A stretch of 64,000 bases of DNA from Hirudo medicinalis (GCA_011800805.1 MPNW01000032.1:12269-76268), one strand, 5' to 3'; shown: positions 17,036 through 28,884, counted from the first letter of the stretch. Translations and numbers: made by a program. The notes: generated from the letters alone by a model not told the origin.

Positions 17036-17150
17036 GCCTATCTGAGAGGGGCAGGCGGGCCACTTGGCCCAGGCCTCTACTTCAAAGGGGTCTCGAAAAT
17101 TGAATCATAACCATTTTTTTGGCTTTTCCATTACCAAAATTGACATAACT
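17036..17150 (+). repeat. Dispersed repeat fragment (GGCCC-rich)
   Basis: A segment beginning with gagaggggcaggcgggcc and containing gcttttccattaccaaaatt resembles the segment at 42565-42680, where gagaggggggcccgg and gcttttccattaccaaattg recur in the same order. They look like two copies of one mobile-element family, which I cannot name. Confidence 0.5.
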
Positions 17151-18370
17151 TGGTTGCTTGTTGCACACAAAAATAGAATGAGGGACCTCCTAAATCTTGT
17201 AAATAGCCCAGTCCTCCTCAAAGGAGTAGAAAAAATGCCCCTGAACTTTGTGTGTCCTAATATGTCAGCTATTACGGTATCTGATAATACAGATGTAGAA
17301 AGTCTTATTTATTTATATTAGGAAAATTGTATTAACGTTCATTATATGCTTATTTTTAAATAGTTAAGCTTTAAAGCTTTAGTCTTAATAAAGGAATACA
17401 AAGAATTTGAACCCTTGTTCAACTTGCCAAAAACCTGACCTCAAAGCTAAATAAAAATTATATGTATATAAAACAAAATGAAAATGGCAATATTTAAAGA
17501 CTACTTAGTAAAGTGGATTAAGACATGCGTTTTCATAGAATGCAAAAATGCAATATTTCCCCTGTTATTGGTGTTTGGGGCGGTTAAGGATAATTCCAAG
17601 ATTTCTACAATGTTGATGGGTAACGAAGTATAAGTAACGCGATAAAAATTTTTAGTACGTTTACTTGTACGAAGTATGGGCGAATCCAGGATTCTAACAA
17701 ACTCCCCCCCAAAAAAAAATTGCTAAATAAAAAATTAATGGATAAATATATTTTTAACTAGTTTTAATTATAGATATCTCGATATTTAACAAATATTATC
17801 GGCATAACATTAGAAAAATCATCCCTGAAAAGATAAAAATCTAAAAAAAAAGTTTTAAAACCCCCCGAACAAAATTCTTAGTTAATTCTGATGTGAAATC
17901 AACGAGCTTGAAAATAACAGCATTTAACAATTATTCGGTTCCAGAAACGTTATAAAATTTCAACTTCCATACGGAAATTAAAAATCCAAGCTATATAATA
18001 TATTATAGAATAATTTGCGAATTGAATAAGCCTAGATCATTTTAATTCTATGAAAGTTTGATATGGCATAGCCAGTCTGACAATAAGGACATCGATCAGC
18101 CGGTGCACCAGAATGAGTTATAGACTGTTTGAGTATTTGATCATATTGAAAGTGAACAATCACTTGTGACCAACTAGTGTGGAGACAATTGTACATTTTA
18201 AATATTTGTTGGCAAATATTTAGAACTTTTTTTACACCCACATTCACTTAGCGGTTCTGCCACTTTCGTTCTTTCCCTTTTTGTTCTACGTTACTGTTGT
18301 GTTCGTGAATAACAGTTTGTCCTTCAATCCTCCATCGTTGGACATACACTACATTAACTTACGTTATATT

Positions 18371-18785
18371 ACAAAACGTAACAGTAACTTCTGTAAGGCT
18401 ATCCATTATACATTTATTGAAGAAATAAATAAGCCTAGATTACCTACAGCAGGTGGGTAGGCGACATGAGGAAGCCAATGAGAGCTTTTGGAGTCGCTCC
18501 TGTCCTGGCAGAAGCGATCGGCATAAGGCCAACGAGAGCCTCCCAAAGCCGACGACAAAAAGTTGAGTCACGATTAAAACCGACAGGGACATCCGGCTGA
18601 TCACTGGATGCGGCCCACCCTAGGAAAATGTAAGGAGAAGCATAGGGCCGAAACGTTTGAAGACTGGGGAAACTCCTCTGAGGATCCTTGTCGGAGCTCC
18701 AAGGCGGAGTATCAAGAAAAATTACAAAACGTAACAGTAACTTCTATTAAAGACTATCCATTATATATTTATTGAAGAAAACACT
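18371..18785 (+). repeat. Direct repeats flanking a GC-rich insert
   Basis: About 55 bases at 18371-18425 (opening acaaaacgtaacagtaactt) recur almost unchanged at 18724-18780. Between them is about 300 bases of distinctly GC-richer sequence. That insert contains a short stretch (18604-18657) with the layout of a decayed hammerhead ribozyme: CTGGATG, a GGCCC/GGGCC stem, and GAAAC. The arrangement recalls elements with terminal repeats such as Penelope-like retroelements or retrozymes, but the identity is uncertain. Confidence 0.45.
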
Positions 18786-19832
18786 TTCATTAATGTTAAT
18801 GTTATTACTTAGTGGTAACAGTTTGCAGTTTTAATAGCTTATACATTAGTTCCGACAAATTAAATGTTTGAAACATGATGGAATGATGTGCAATCACAAA
18901 TAAAACAGCATAAGATGGTTGACGAATGACTATTACAAAAGCAGCTTCAGCACTTTTAGTTTTTTACTTTAAAAGTAACTGAATTGCTTCATTGGAAGAG
19001 CGAGACCATCAGCGAGAATACATCCCTTCGGGCTGTCCTTTTGCACAAAAATCGTAGATGTAATGACCATGGAATATTAAATAAATTGTTCAATAAACAA
19101 ACAAATATGACATTACTTTTTACTTTAACTTTAATAAATTGTTTAACAAATACTTTTACTTATGTAAATTTTTGAGGTGTTGTACTTTTACTTAAGTACT
19201 GAAGCGCATTACTTTTTACAACACTGGATTTCTATGTGTTTACTAAAAATTAAATAGACTAAATTATAAAGATTCAAAATCTCTGCTTTTCTTAAGAAAG
19301 TGATCTCCTCAATAAAAGTAATTCACTCAGCAGACAAAATAGATCAGGTGATGCATAAAAAGCGCCAAATAGAATTACGCAGAATTTCTGCTGAAGTAAA
19401 AACTTATAAAATATTCAAAAATATATTTTATTTTTATATGTACAAACACTGCAAGTACATTTTTAAAATGATAAAATCACGCAACTCCCTACTTTGTTTA
19501 TTCGGTATTGCCTTTCTTGGAAACTCCAGTGTAGGTATCAAGTTTTGACTATTATATGAGAGCTCAAGTGATATTTCGACAACACCACCAGGTGTAATTT
19601 TAGTAATATTTTATTTTGAATTAAGGTTTAAAAAATATTACTAAGAAATTATTTAACAGGCTATTTCACTTGAATTCGTCTTCAAAAACACTTATTTATT
19701 TGACAAGCTCGAAACGTGTCTGGTAATCGACAAATATTCACGTATTTATATCTGTAATCTGTATTCATACGCATGTGTATAGGTAAAATTATTTTTCTTC
19801 AGGTCCTCAAATTCGTTTGTTAAATATATGTA

Positions 19833-21069
19833 ATGGCTTCAATACCTGTACAAGAAACCGGCGATTCTGGCATTAGCTCACCTTGTGACAGTTATCAAGG
19901 TGGCTCAGCAAATGAAGGGTGGAGGTATGAACATGGCAAAGAATCAAAAGGATTACATATTCGCTTACAATTAGCGAAACCTACTGTTAACAAATATTAA
20001 TTGCATTTACAGTGCAATGACAGATTTATTCCCAAATAAATCATACAAGATGAATCACAAGAGAAGAGGTCCTCTTATCATCATAAACAATCATAAATTC
20101 AATGGGTTATTAGGTCAAACAGATAGAAAGGGCTCTGACATTGATAGCCAGAACTTGAAAAAAGTGTTTGAGGATCTCAGATTTGAGGTCATAATTTATC
20201 AAAACCAAACAGTTAGTCAAATGCAAGAAATTGTGAAAATAGGCAAGTTGACAAATTTTAGTTGTTTTAAATTTCCTTCCTTATTTTGAATATAGCTTAT
20301 GAGAAAATTTAATTGTTCTAAACTCATGCAGCATCAAAAGCTGATTATTCTGCATGTGATTGCTTTGCCATGGCCATATTGAGCCATGGTGATATTGGTA
20401 ATACCATTTATGGAACTGATGGAACAGTAAAGTTTGAGCTTCTCATCGAACCCGTAAGCAAGAACAAAGTTCAAAGTCTCATAGGAAAGCCAAAGCTCTT
20501 TTTCATTCAGGTGAACATTACTGAATTACATTACTAGCTCTTAATTGGCAGCATTTTGCACAAAATAATGAAGCTTTAATTACTGAATTTTTTTATTTAT
20601 GTTAAGTGAAGATTTTGAATTTTGTTGTCAAGGCATGCAGAGGAGATGAAATAGATGATGGCATTGAAAATGCGGAGATGGTTAGTCAGTATGAAGAAGA
20701 TGCAAAGAAAAATGAGGAAGAAAATAACCTCACAAAGATCCCTGTAGAAGCTGATTTCTTGTACTCTTATAGCACTGCCCCAGGTTGTCTGTAAATATTT
20801 TGTTTCATTAAATATATTTTATTAAACCACTGATATTTGTTACAGGTTATTTCTCATTCAGAAACAAAAGATATGGCAGTTGGTTTGTCCAAGCACTGAA
20901 AAATGTTTTTGAAGAATATGCTCAAGAGCATGATTTACTTCATCTGCTCACTTTAGTAAGCTATGAAGTAGCAGTGAAAAAGGCATCTAAAAGTGAAAGC
21001 AAAGCCTTGGATAACAAAAAGCAAGTCCCAAGCTTTGTCTCAATGCTGACAAAATTGCTTAAATTTTAG
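19833..21069 (+). CDS. Effector caspase, copy A
   Basis: Five exons: 19833-19924, 20013-20242, 20332-20510, 20633-20783, 20846-21069; 876 bases, 291 residues. A short N-terminal segment with no CARD or death-effector domain precedes the large subunit ([18 protein letters not shown]). That subunit has the catalytic His in AILSHG and the catalytic Cys in QACRG, split over an exon junction. An acidic linker ([15 protein letters not shown]) then leads to the small subunit ([18 protein letters not shown]). This layout is that of caspase-3/7-type executioner cysteine proteases that cleave after Asp in apoptosis. Intron 2 begins with GC (AG then GCAAGT at 20243). The nearest GT would introduce a stop, and the paralogue uses GT at the same position. 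All catalytic elements are intact, so this is the only undamaged caspase gene in the window. Confidence 0.93.
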
Positions 21070-21468
21070 TGAGGCATTTGTTTACTCTTGACCACAATTA
21101 CTAATACAAATCATATAAACGAAAAATGGTACTCATGCATTTGAAATTGTATAGAAATTTGCTTTGAGGTGAGTCAATGCTTGTTTCACCTAATAACATT
21201 TCTGCTGCCAAGTAATTGTCATTTTGGCAAGGACTTAGCCTAAAGATGGTGTTTGCCTTGTAATAAGTTCACATTATTGGTATTCTGCTTCTTGTCAGCA
21301 TATTTTATCTTGGAGCTGCTTAAAGTCCAGCTGTATTTGAATTATTAGAATACTAGCTTTTTTAAACTGGCTTTGCCAGTCAAACTCACTTTTTATCCAT
21401 TATAGTTCATTTTATTATTCACATTCTCAAAATTCAGCCAATTACCTCAAAAAAGGGAGATTAGGAAA

Positions 21469-21539
21469 GTGCTCTCGCAACGAGACTCGAACCCTTACCG
21501 CCACCATGAGAGGCGAAGTCTCCAACTATGCGAGAGCAC
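21469..21539 (-). repeat. tRNA-like foldback element
   Basis: On the minus strand, 71 bases run between perfect 11-base inverted repeats (GTGCTCTCGCA and its complement). They contain a near-consensus box A (TCGCATAGTTGG) and a box B (GGGTTCGAGTC). Length and promoter boxes are tRNA-like, but the terminal stem is 11 rather than 7 pairs and a normal cloverleaf does not fold by eye. It may be a tRNA pseudogene or the head of a SINE. Confidence 0.5.
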
Positions 21540-21584
21540 AGTGCTCCTCGCTTTCAGTAGTTCTTGAGTTTATAGTTCATACAT

Positions 21585-21735
21585 GACTTAGGAAAAGGTG
21601 AAAGTTGGAAAACTTGAATGCAGCAGTTGACCTAGGAATGGCATAGAATGGCAAATTTCAAGTCACTACCATTCACTGTTTGGGAGTTTTTGGGACAGAC
21701 AGACATACACATGCATTACCTGTTTTATATCATAG
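21585..21735 (+). repeat. Dispersed repeat, first copy
   Basis: The stretch reads aaaaggtgaaagttgga, gttgacctaggaatgg and tttgggagtttttggg, ending in gacagacagaca. Related sequence occurs at 27005-27185 inside an intron of caspase B. It is probably a short mobile element of unknown family. Confidence 0.5.
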
Positions 21736-22125
21736 ATTATGAAATGTGAATGGAAGCTTTTTATGACTTCAGTTCCTCAAGTATGGCATTAACATCAGTG
21801 CAATGATAAACAAAATTCTAAATCTCTGCTATAAAATACAAATAATCCTCAAGCACTGATTAATTGAAAAACATCATTCGATAATTTACTGGAATTCTGC
21901 AAAAAATACTTACATGTTGTAGTTAAATAATCAACTTTGAAAATAATTGACATGCTTCACAATTGCCTCCATCCAATAAATTAAACACCCATAACTCTTG
22001 TTACTGTGACAAGACAGTCTTACATGAACAGTCCCAGGTCTGCACATGAGCAAGTCATGGTCATGGTCATATTCTCAAGCAAACTAATCATTATGCTTCT
22101 TTTATTAATCAAGAATATCAGTTAT

Positions 22126-24834
22126 TTAAGAGAAGGGGTCAAACAACTTAAAAGAATTTCTAAATTTGGAGCAACAAGCATCCTCTTCCTCTTTCGAAAG
22201 TTGGCAGGTTTTCCAATCAATCTTTTCTGGTGAACACAACAAACTTTGTAGACATAGCATCTCCCTGGAAGATGAAAGACAAGGTATAATAACATGCATT
22301 ATAAATATCCAAACCTCCAGGATGTCAACCTGCCAAAGTTTAATGGAAAACCACTTTTTATGTTCATGAAATATCTTGCTTGAGGTGTTTCCACGTAGAG
22401 ATAAGGGGCACCGCTAGGGATTATTTGGTTCAGTTCAGACATTTGAGGAAGTTCTTTGAGCTGCATCTGACGACTCTCTGCAAATCCCACAATACTTGTT
22501 TCTATGACATTTTCACATGTCTTGGGGAGTGGTACAGCCTGGATCTGAAGATGAGATGTCTTGAAATTTCGTTCATAGAACACAACGCATTTCCCAATAC
22601 TTTTGAAATATTTTTTAAGACTTTCCTTGTATCTGAATCATGAATTATTTATATGCAGATATGATATTTAGTGCATTTACATCAAGTGAATCAAAACCTA
22701 CAGTTTTATTTCATTTAATACTTCTTCCTCAGATGTCACCAATGATTGAGTATGGTTTATAGGAATTATTAAAACATGATCTTCAGACAAGCCTCCTTTA
22801 GCTAAAGCCAAATAGCACTTGAAAAGAAAACAATGACATTTGATTATAATAACAAAGGCTAAAAGTGATGTTCATTATCATACCTGATCTCCAATGCTTG
22901 TTACAAGATGTTTCTCTACTTTTGGATTAGCCAAACAAAACCAACAAGAATCAGGAGAAATGGGTGGCAAGTTCTTATTCTGTCTCTTCAGCATGTTTCC
23001 TGCATGACTTTCAGCCCTTCTTTTTCTGGAATGATCCACTGTTCCACTATCGATGACTTGTTGATCATAAAAGAACTGTGTTCTCTTCTTGAAACATAAT
23101 ACAACTCAAGCTTAGGCAGTCTCATTAAGTGACTATTATCAAAAATGTAAGGGAAAAAATGTGAAAAACAGCAAATTTGAACTCATAATTCTGGCACCCA
23201 TTCTTGGCTTAATAAGAGCAAATTAGTATAATTTTTTACATAATAACAACAGTTACTTTAAGCTTTTATTTAGATTTACAAGGCAACAATTAATTGGAAT
23301 AAAATTCAGTAATTTAATCATATTCAACTTATCACACAACCATCCATTTCTGTTTGTAATTATCCGATATTTTGAGTGCCTTATGTGTCCAAATAGGATG
23401 TGAAGGCACTTTTTTTAATTGTTTGCCATTCATGTAGTGCTGAGGGCGCTCCCTGGTGGTGCAGGCTGATTTGTGAGCAAGACGCGTTGCGACCGTTACC
23501 ATTACTTCTGCAGGAATGCAACCCATTCAGCCAACCTACATACTGATTATACCTAATTTCATCATTTGCCTCTTAAATTAAAATTTCAGAACAGTTAGCC
23601 AACCTGCACATTTACTTCACTGGTAACAAAAATGCTTGGATCAAATTTATAAGGGACTTCTGTTACATCAGTGGGTTGCTTAGTTAATTCAGAGCCATCA
23701 ATGGTCTTCATGGGATTGATATGGAAGGCATATATGAACTGAAACGGGAAATATTTTACGAAAGTAACCAAATAGTAACGTGTTGAAATATAATTGAAAG
23801 CTCATCTTATGAACCTTTTTCTTTTCTGCATTTCCAACAGCTGCCAATGCCACAAATCTTGTAGCATGCTCAGGAACATTACTCAAAATTGCATGATTCC
23901 TGTTTTGGTAAAAGTAATTTTACTTTAAAAAATAATTGGAAAAGCCATAAAATCAACCTGTATGGCTGCCGTTCATATGAAATATTGTCACTTCCAGAAA
24001 AATGATATCTGGGCTTCAACAGCAATGCTAATTGTGATATAAGATGAGAACCAACGACTCTATCTTCTTCAGCCTTCACATCAACATAATATTAAATGCA
24101 TTGGCATTAGTAAATTAATGAGCTTGAATTCCTACCAGGTTGCTTCCATATTTGGTGACATCTTTTGGCCATTGTGATGTCAGGAGAATATCAACACCTC
24201 CAAAATCCCTTGGTAAGGCTGATTTCAGAGATAAAACTTCTTCTATGTCAAAGTTGCTAACTGGTTTAATTCCAATATTCCCTTCCAAGCCGCTCAAGTA
24301 AGCAACACTTAAAGATGATGCGCTAGAGAAAAAGCCCTTCTTTCCTGTGTTTCCAAATTACAAATGCATTTAAAATAGCAGTCAAAGTAAAACTCGTAGA
24401 ATAAAAAATATACCTAAATATAAAACATTTTTGCACAGATTACATCCATCCAAATTCTCATAAAATTCTGATGTATCTTCGGTGCTGGGTCCCAGCACAT
24501 AAGTTGAAACTGGAAATATAAATTGGTCTCCCAGTAGCATTCTATTTACAACTTTGTCCTTTCCAAAAAACTCTCCGACACAAAATAAGGCCTTAAAATT
24601 CAGAAATCAACTTAGGACAAATCAAAATAAATTAATTAAATGCATTTATCTTACGTCGTAAGCGCCTGTTTTTTTAACAATGGTGCTGACTTTGGAAATC
24701 AACGTACTGAATTGACCATTTACGTCCCCGCAAACCAATCTGCGAAAAATGTGGTTATGGTTTCAAAAGTTAACGGGATATTTGCCGTTTGCGGCTTTAT
24801 ATTTTCGATAACCACAGATAACTCACATCTTCAT
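22126..24834 (-). CDS. CWF19L1: CWF19-like protein 1
   Basis: About ten exons on the minus strand. The first coding exon carries only eight coding bases (24834-24827, ATGAAGAT, then GTGAGT). Joined to the exon starting at 24739 it gives [18 protein letters not shown], the N-terminal phosphoesterase-like region of this family. Later exons give [49 protein letters not shown], the CwfJ zinc-binding-like segment [16 protein letters not shown], the HIT-like [34 protein letters not shown] and the tail [11 protein letters not shown], ending at TAA 22126-22128. Clear exons include 23075-22884, 22632-22330 and about 22280-22126. Family members are linked to spliceosome disassembly (yeast Cwf19/Drn1). 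The gene looks intact and carries a SINE in an intron. Confidence 0.92.
23355..23545 (-). repeat. tRNA-derived SINE, tail type 1
   Basis: A minus-strand copy in a CWF19L1 intron. It reads from a degenerate head (ggttgcattcctgcag, tcgcaacgcgtc) through cagcctgcaccaccaggg to the tail with aaaaagtgccttcacatcct and aaggcactcaaaat. Confidence 0.75.
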
Positions 24835-25982
24835 CTCAGCAAATTCGAATAGCTATCTTAAGTAGTGTAATATTTTTAATAATAATAATAGCAAAATTTT
24901 TAAAGCAATGAAAGTGGGGGGGGGCTTGTCCAGACGCTTTGAGAAATGCTACTTAGAAAGAAATGCTATTTAGAAAACATTCTACAGACTATCGCCCACT
25001 AACAATAACAATTAAAAAAGGTAACATAAAAGTTGCGGATAACCTAAAGTTTAATCCTTTAAATTTTAAATTTCAATAAAATTTAAATCTTATTTACAAT
25101 TGGGCTTCAAACCATTAATAAAACAAGACCGATTAAATTCAACCAAACTGACCAAAATGTATGGACATTTCAAGACATTCATCAGCTAAATTAAAACTTT
25201 CTAATTTTGAATTATAGTTCCCTGTTCTTGAACGGCTTTTGACCAAAAATTTGATGGCCTCGAATGATCAGATGGTCGTATAACCAACCAAACTCTGCCA
25301 CATTAAAAAAAAGAAACGAAAGTTATCATAAATTTCGTGAGAGATCTTATCAGATTTAAGTCTACCGAGAGTGAACTAAATAAACTTGATAATCAGGATT
25401 TTCGTCGATATCGGGTATTATTTAAAGTTTTGATTAGACCACTGCCAAACTATTTAAAAAAAAGCGGTATATTGCCACTTTTTATTGAAATTTTGATAAC
25501 CATGTAATGGAATTCCCAGGTGGGACATAGTGGTTAGCTGCGGCTATAGTATTTTACTTACATCGTCCAAAAGGTAAAGTTAAAAACTTAAACCTTTCAA
25601 AATTTGAAAATTCTAAATAACGAACTTTAGGGAATTCCTAGGTAAAAGGTTACTAGATGATACTAGACGTACCTCTAGCATTCAACAAAGCCTCCTCAAT
25701 CTAGGGTTAAGATGTCGTTCATCAAATCTCCTTTTATTTATATAATCGCAGACACAAATAAATTTTTAGAATTATTATCAATTTTAATAAAACAAACCGC
25801 CTCCAATCACTACGAGTTAACGGTAATAATTATGTTGAATTAGACTATTAATTTTTTTTAAATTGTATTTAATCGCTTATTAATATATCGTTATTTGTAA
25901 GAGTTTAGCATTTAGCAAACAAAGTCGTTCAATCAAATAATTGTGCTTTCAAGGTTTCTTTTTAATTCAGTTCCTATCAAAT
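24835..25982. other. Intergenic, CWF19L1 to caspase B
   Basis: Divergent spacer with a G9 run near 24915. From about 25445 rightward it is similar to 32108-32660, so it forms the left part of the segmental duplication that carries caspases B and C. No gene is seen. Confidence 0.5.
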
Positions 25983-28884
25983 ATGACCTCAATTCCAGTT
26001 CAAGAATCTCTTCAAGATTCAGCAATTGGCAGTTTGCCAAGTGAAGTGCGGAGGTATGAATTCATCCACTTTTCTAATATCAAAAATATATTTTTTTAAA
26101 TATGTTTTCAGTGTAAGTATTGAGATGCCAAAGGAAATATATTACAATATGAATCATAAGAAACGAGGCCCATTTATCATCATAAACAATCATAAGTTCA
26201 ATGAAAATGTGGGTCAGAAGGACAGAGTGGGCTCTGCAATTGACAACCAGAACTTGAAAAAAATATTTGAGGACCTCAAATTTGATGTGGTAATTTATCA
26301 AAACAAAACAGTCAGTCAGATGCAAGATATTGTGAAAACTGGTCAGTTAGCAATTTTTTGATGTGTTAAACACTGATAGAGCCATACACACATACTAGAA
26401 GTTTAAAAAAACCATATTCTTAAAATAAGTTCTCTTGTTCTTATTTTGCATTTAATGGGTGAGAAGGCATGATTTTAATTTACGTAGCATCAAAAGAAGA
26501 TTACTCTGAATGTGATTGCTTTGTCATGGCAATATTGAGCCATGGTAATTCTGGTGATATCATTTATGGCATTGATGGAGAGATAAGATTTGAGCTCCTT
26601 ATCGATCCCATAAGCAAGAACAAAGTGAGAAGTCTCATAGGAAAGCCAAAGCTCTTTTTTGTCCAGGTATATTTATTGATTTTACTTTTATTTATTTGCT
26701 AGCTTTTTTAAACCGATTTCACCTGTGACATATTCAAGATCATCTTTTATTTGTGGCAAGAACTCCATGGTTAAACATGTTTCTCTTCCTTTTGGGCTAA
26801 AATGCCCAATTAATAATTTTATATAAGACTTACTTTGCTGTAAACCACACTCCATCACAAATGAATAAAAAAAAAGTTTTAAATCAATTTGTTATTATTA
26901 TTTTTAATACTTTTATTTAATAAATTTTATTAAATCATTAATCAAGTTAAAAATTTATGTTTGTTATTCCTCAAAATTCATTTTATTTACTTATTTATCT
27001 ATTTGGTTGAAAATTGAAAATAGCATAGTTAACCTAGAAATGGAAGACAGAATGATATGTGCAAATGTCACTTTGCTACTGTTCACCATTTGGGAGTTCT
27101 TCTAAGTTGAAAAAAACTTAAATTAGTACATTTGACCTAGAAAAAGGTGAAAGTTGAAAATAGCACATTTAAAAAATGTTCAACAAGTGTTTCACTTTCA
27201 AGTACCATTAATGGTGAATTAATCTGCTTATGCAATAAGCTTGTTAATTGAAAGCAACAAGACCTTTAAGCAACTGGAGATCAATTCTTGGAGCAGATGT
27301 TGAGGACATGCATGTGTACCATGCTTAGAAGTACAGCTTCACTGTGAAAGCATTGAACTGAATATTGAGGTTCAGTGCAACAACAACCAGATGAAACAGT
27401 CACCAGAACAGGTTTTAATCTATATATTATCTTCGCCATCCAATGTGCTTTGTGATAAGCTCTTGGAGTAGCAATAATGTGATTGTCAATTGCCTGATAA
27501 ATCAGATCTAATGTCAGTAATTCCTTGTAGTTAGCTCTCAGCTGAAATTCTAGTAGCTGGTGCCAAAGGAATTGGATAAGACTCATTTTGTGGCCCAACA
27601 ATGACTGCCAAAGACTGCCATTGTCACTGCTATCAAAATTACATATATTTAATTCCATGCTTTTGAGAAAAGTTCAATTACTTTTCATAGCACCACTTAA
27701 ACAACCCATTAAAGGTTTAAGGTGACCGCTACAATAAGTTCATCTATGTGATGCTTGCATGATAAACTGACAAGTATTATCTGCCAAAGTAAGATCTGCT
27801 CTTCAATGCAAGTGTTGCTGGCCAAGATGTCAAAACATAAAAACTGAAATCTGTCTTTCGATAGTAACAATAATTATGAGCAAAAAATACATAAAACAGT
27901 AGAGTAACATATTTCTACATATTTCTTGTGATTGCCATCAATTAATTTGTCACTTAAATGCAAGTTGGTGACTGTATGTTCTGTTGTGCCATAGATGACA
28001 ATGAATAACATTACTGTGTGTACTAACATCACATGAGGTGCCAGTAAATTCTAAAATATATTCATGAATTTTTTTCTGATGCACAATGGGTCAAATGGAA
28101 CACTTGTGGGGAGAGAACACGAAAAAGTTGTGTTTTAATTTTTTGTATTATAAGATATGACTTTCCTTAATCGTCATCCTCACGACCCTAGAAAGATGCT
28201 AACTTAGTTATAAAATTAATTATTTGCCTCTTGCCGGGGTTATAATATGGTTAGAATATAAAAATATGGGTATTTCTGATTTTCAAAATTTTTCATAATG
28301 AAGAGACAGATTTTTTCTTTGCTGTTTTGAATTGAGATGATCATGCTTTTGCAAGACATCATATGTTTTATTTAATTTTTTGTGTAAGCTAATTAATGAA
28401 TTTTATATTGATTGCATTAATATTGTCACAATTTCATTGCTAAGGCATGTAGAGGAATTGAATTAGATGATGGAGTAAAACTGAAACAAATGAAAGCCAG
28501 TATGAAGAGGATGCAAAGAAGAGTGAAGAAAGTAACATGAGAAAGATACCAGTAGAGGCTGATTTTTTGTACTCTTTCAGCACTGCTCCAGGTTCATTAC
28601 ATGAAATTGTTTATATGGGATATAGATATTGAATGACACTCAGGTGATGTCTATTTACAGGCTATTATTCATTCAGAAACAAAATATTTGGTAGCTGGTA
28701 TGTCCATGCACTGAAAAATGTTTTTGAAGAATATGCTCAAGAACATGATTTGCTATACCTCCTCACTTTAGTGAGTTATGAAGTTGCTATGAAGAGAGAG
28801 TCAAACAGCACCATCAAACTCTTGGACAAAAAGAAGCAAGTTCCCAGTTTCGTCTCAATGCTCACAAAACTCCTCAAATTTTAA
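25983..28884 (+). CDS. Effector caspase, copy B, with a one-base frameshift
   Basis: Five exons line up with copy A: 25983-26053, 26112-26341, 26488-26666, 28445-28591, 28661-28884. The large subunit is complete ([19 protein letters not shown], catalytic His in AILSHG, catalytic Cys in QACRG). In exon 4 an A-run is one base shorter than the frame requires (near 28475, gatggagtaaaactg). Read on, the frame meets a stop within about 35 codons. Past the gap the alternative frame again gives SQYEEDAKK and then an intact small subunit (GYYSFRNKIFGSWYVHAL) ending at 28882-28884. The exon total, 851, is one short of a multiple of three. Either this is a young pseudogene or a homopolymer error in the assembly. 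Intron 3 is 1.8 kb against about 0.12 kb in copy A, because it has taken up repeats. Confidence 0.85.
27005..27185 (+). repeat. Dispersed repeat, second copy
   Basis: It shares gaaaaaggtgaaagttg, ttaacctagaaatgg and accatttgggagttctt with 21585-21735, with partial internal duplication. It lies in intron 3 of caspase B. Confidence 0.5.
27281..27658 (-). mobile_element. Transposable-element-like ORF relic in caspase B intron 3
   Basis: An open minus-strand frame of 125 residues includes ATPRAYHKAHWMAKIIYRLK. The R-A-H-x-A-x-W-M-A-K-x-I-Y pattern is one I associate with multicopy uncharacterised proteins of invertebrate genomes, probably carried by transposons. No catalytic domain is visible. 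It helps explain why this intron is about fifteen times longer than in copy A. Confidence 0.4.

Larger units (their letters stand above)
16491..19832. other. Intergenic region between alpha-actinin and caspase A
   Basis: No gene is recognised in these 3.3 kb. They hold a dispersed repeat fragment (17036-17150), a pair of direct repeats around a GC-rich insert (18371-18785), and otherwise AT-rich sequence. Both flanking genes point outward, so promoters for each should lie here. Confidence 0.5.
21070..22125. other. Spacer between caspase A and CWF19L1
   Basis: The two genes converge here. The spacer holds a tRNA-like foldback (21469-21539) and a dispersed repeat (21585-21735); otherwise I see no gene. 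Confidence 0.5.

Noticed and set aside
17064..17321. A plus-strand frame of 85 residues at the GGCCC-rich repeat as a gene.
   Set aside because: It begins in a dispersed repeat also present at 42.6 kb, and I see no conserved domain.
17690..17720. C7 and A9 homopolymers as a structured element.
   Set aside because: Simple low-complexity sequence with no associated repeat or gene.
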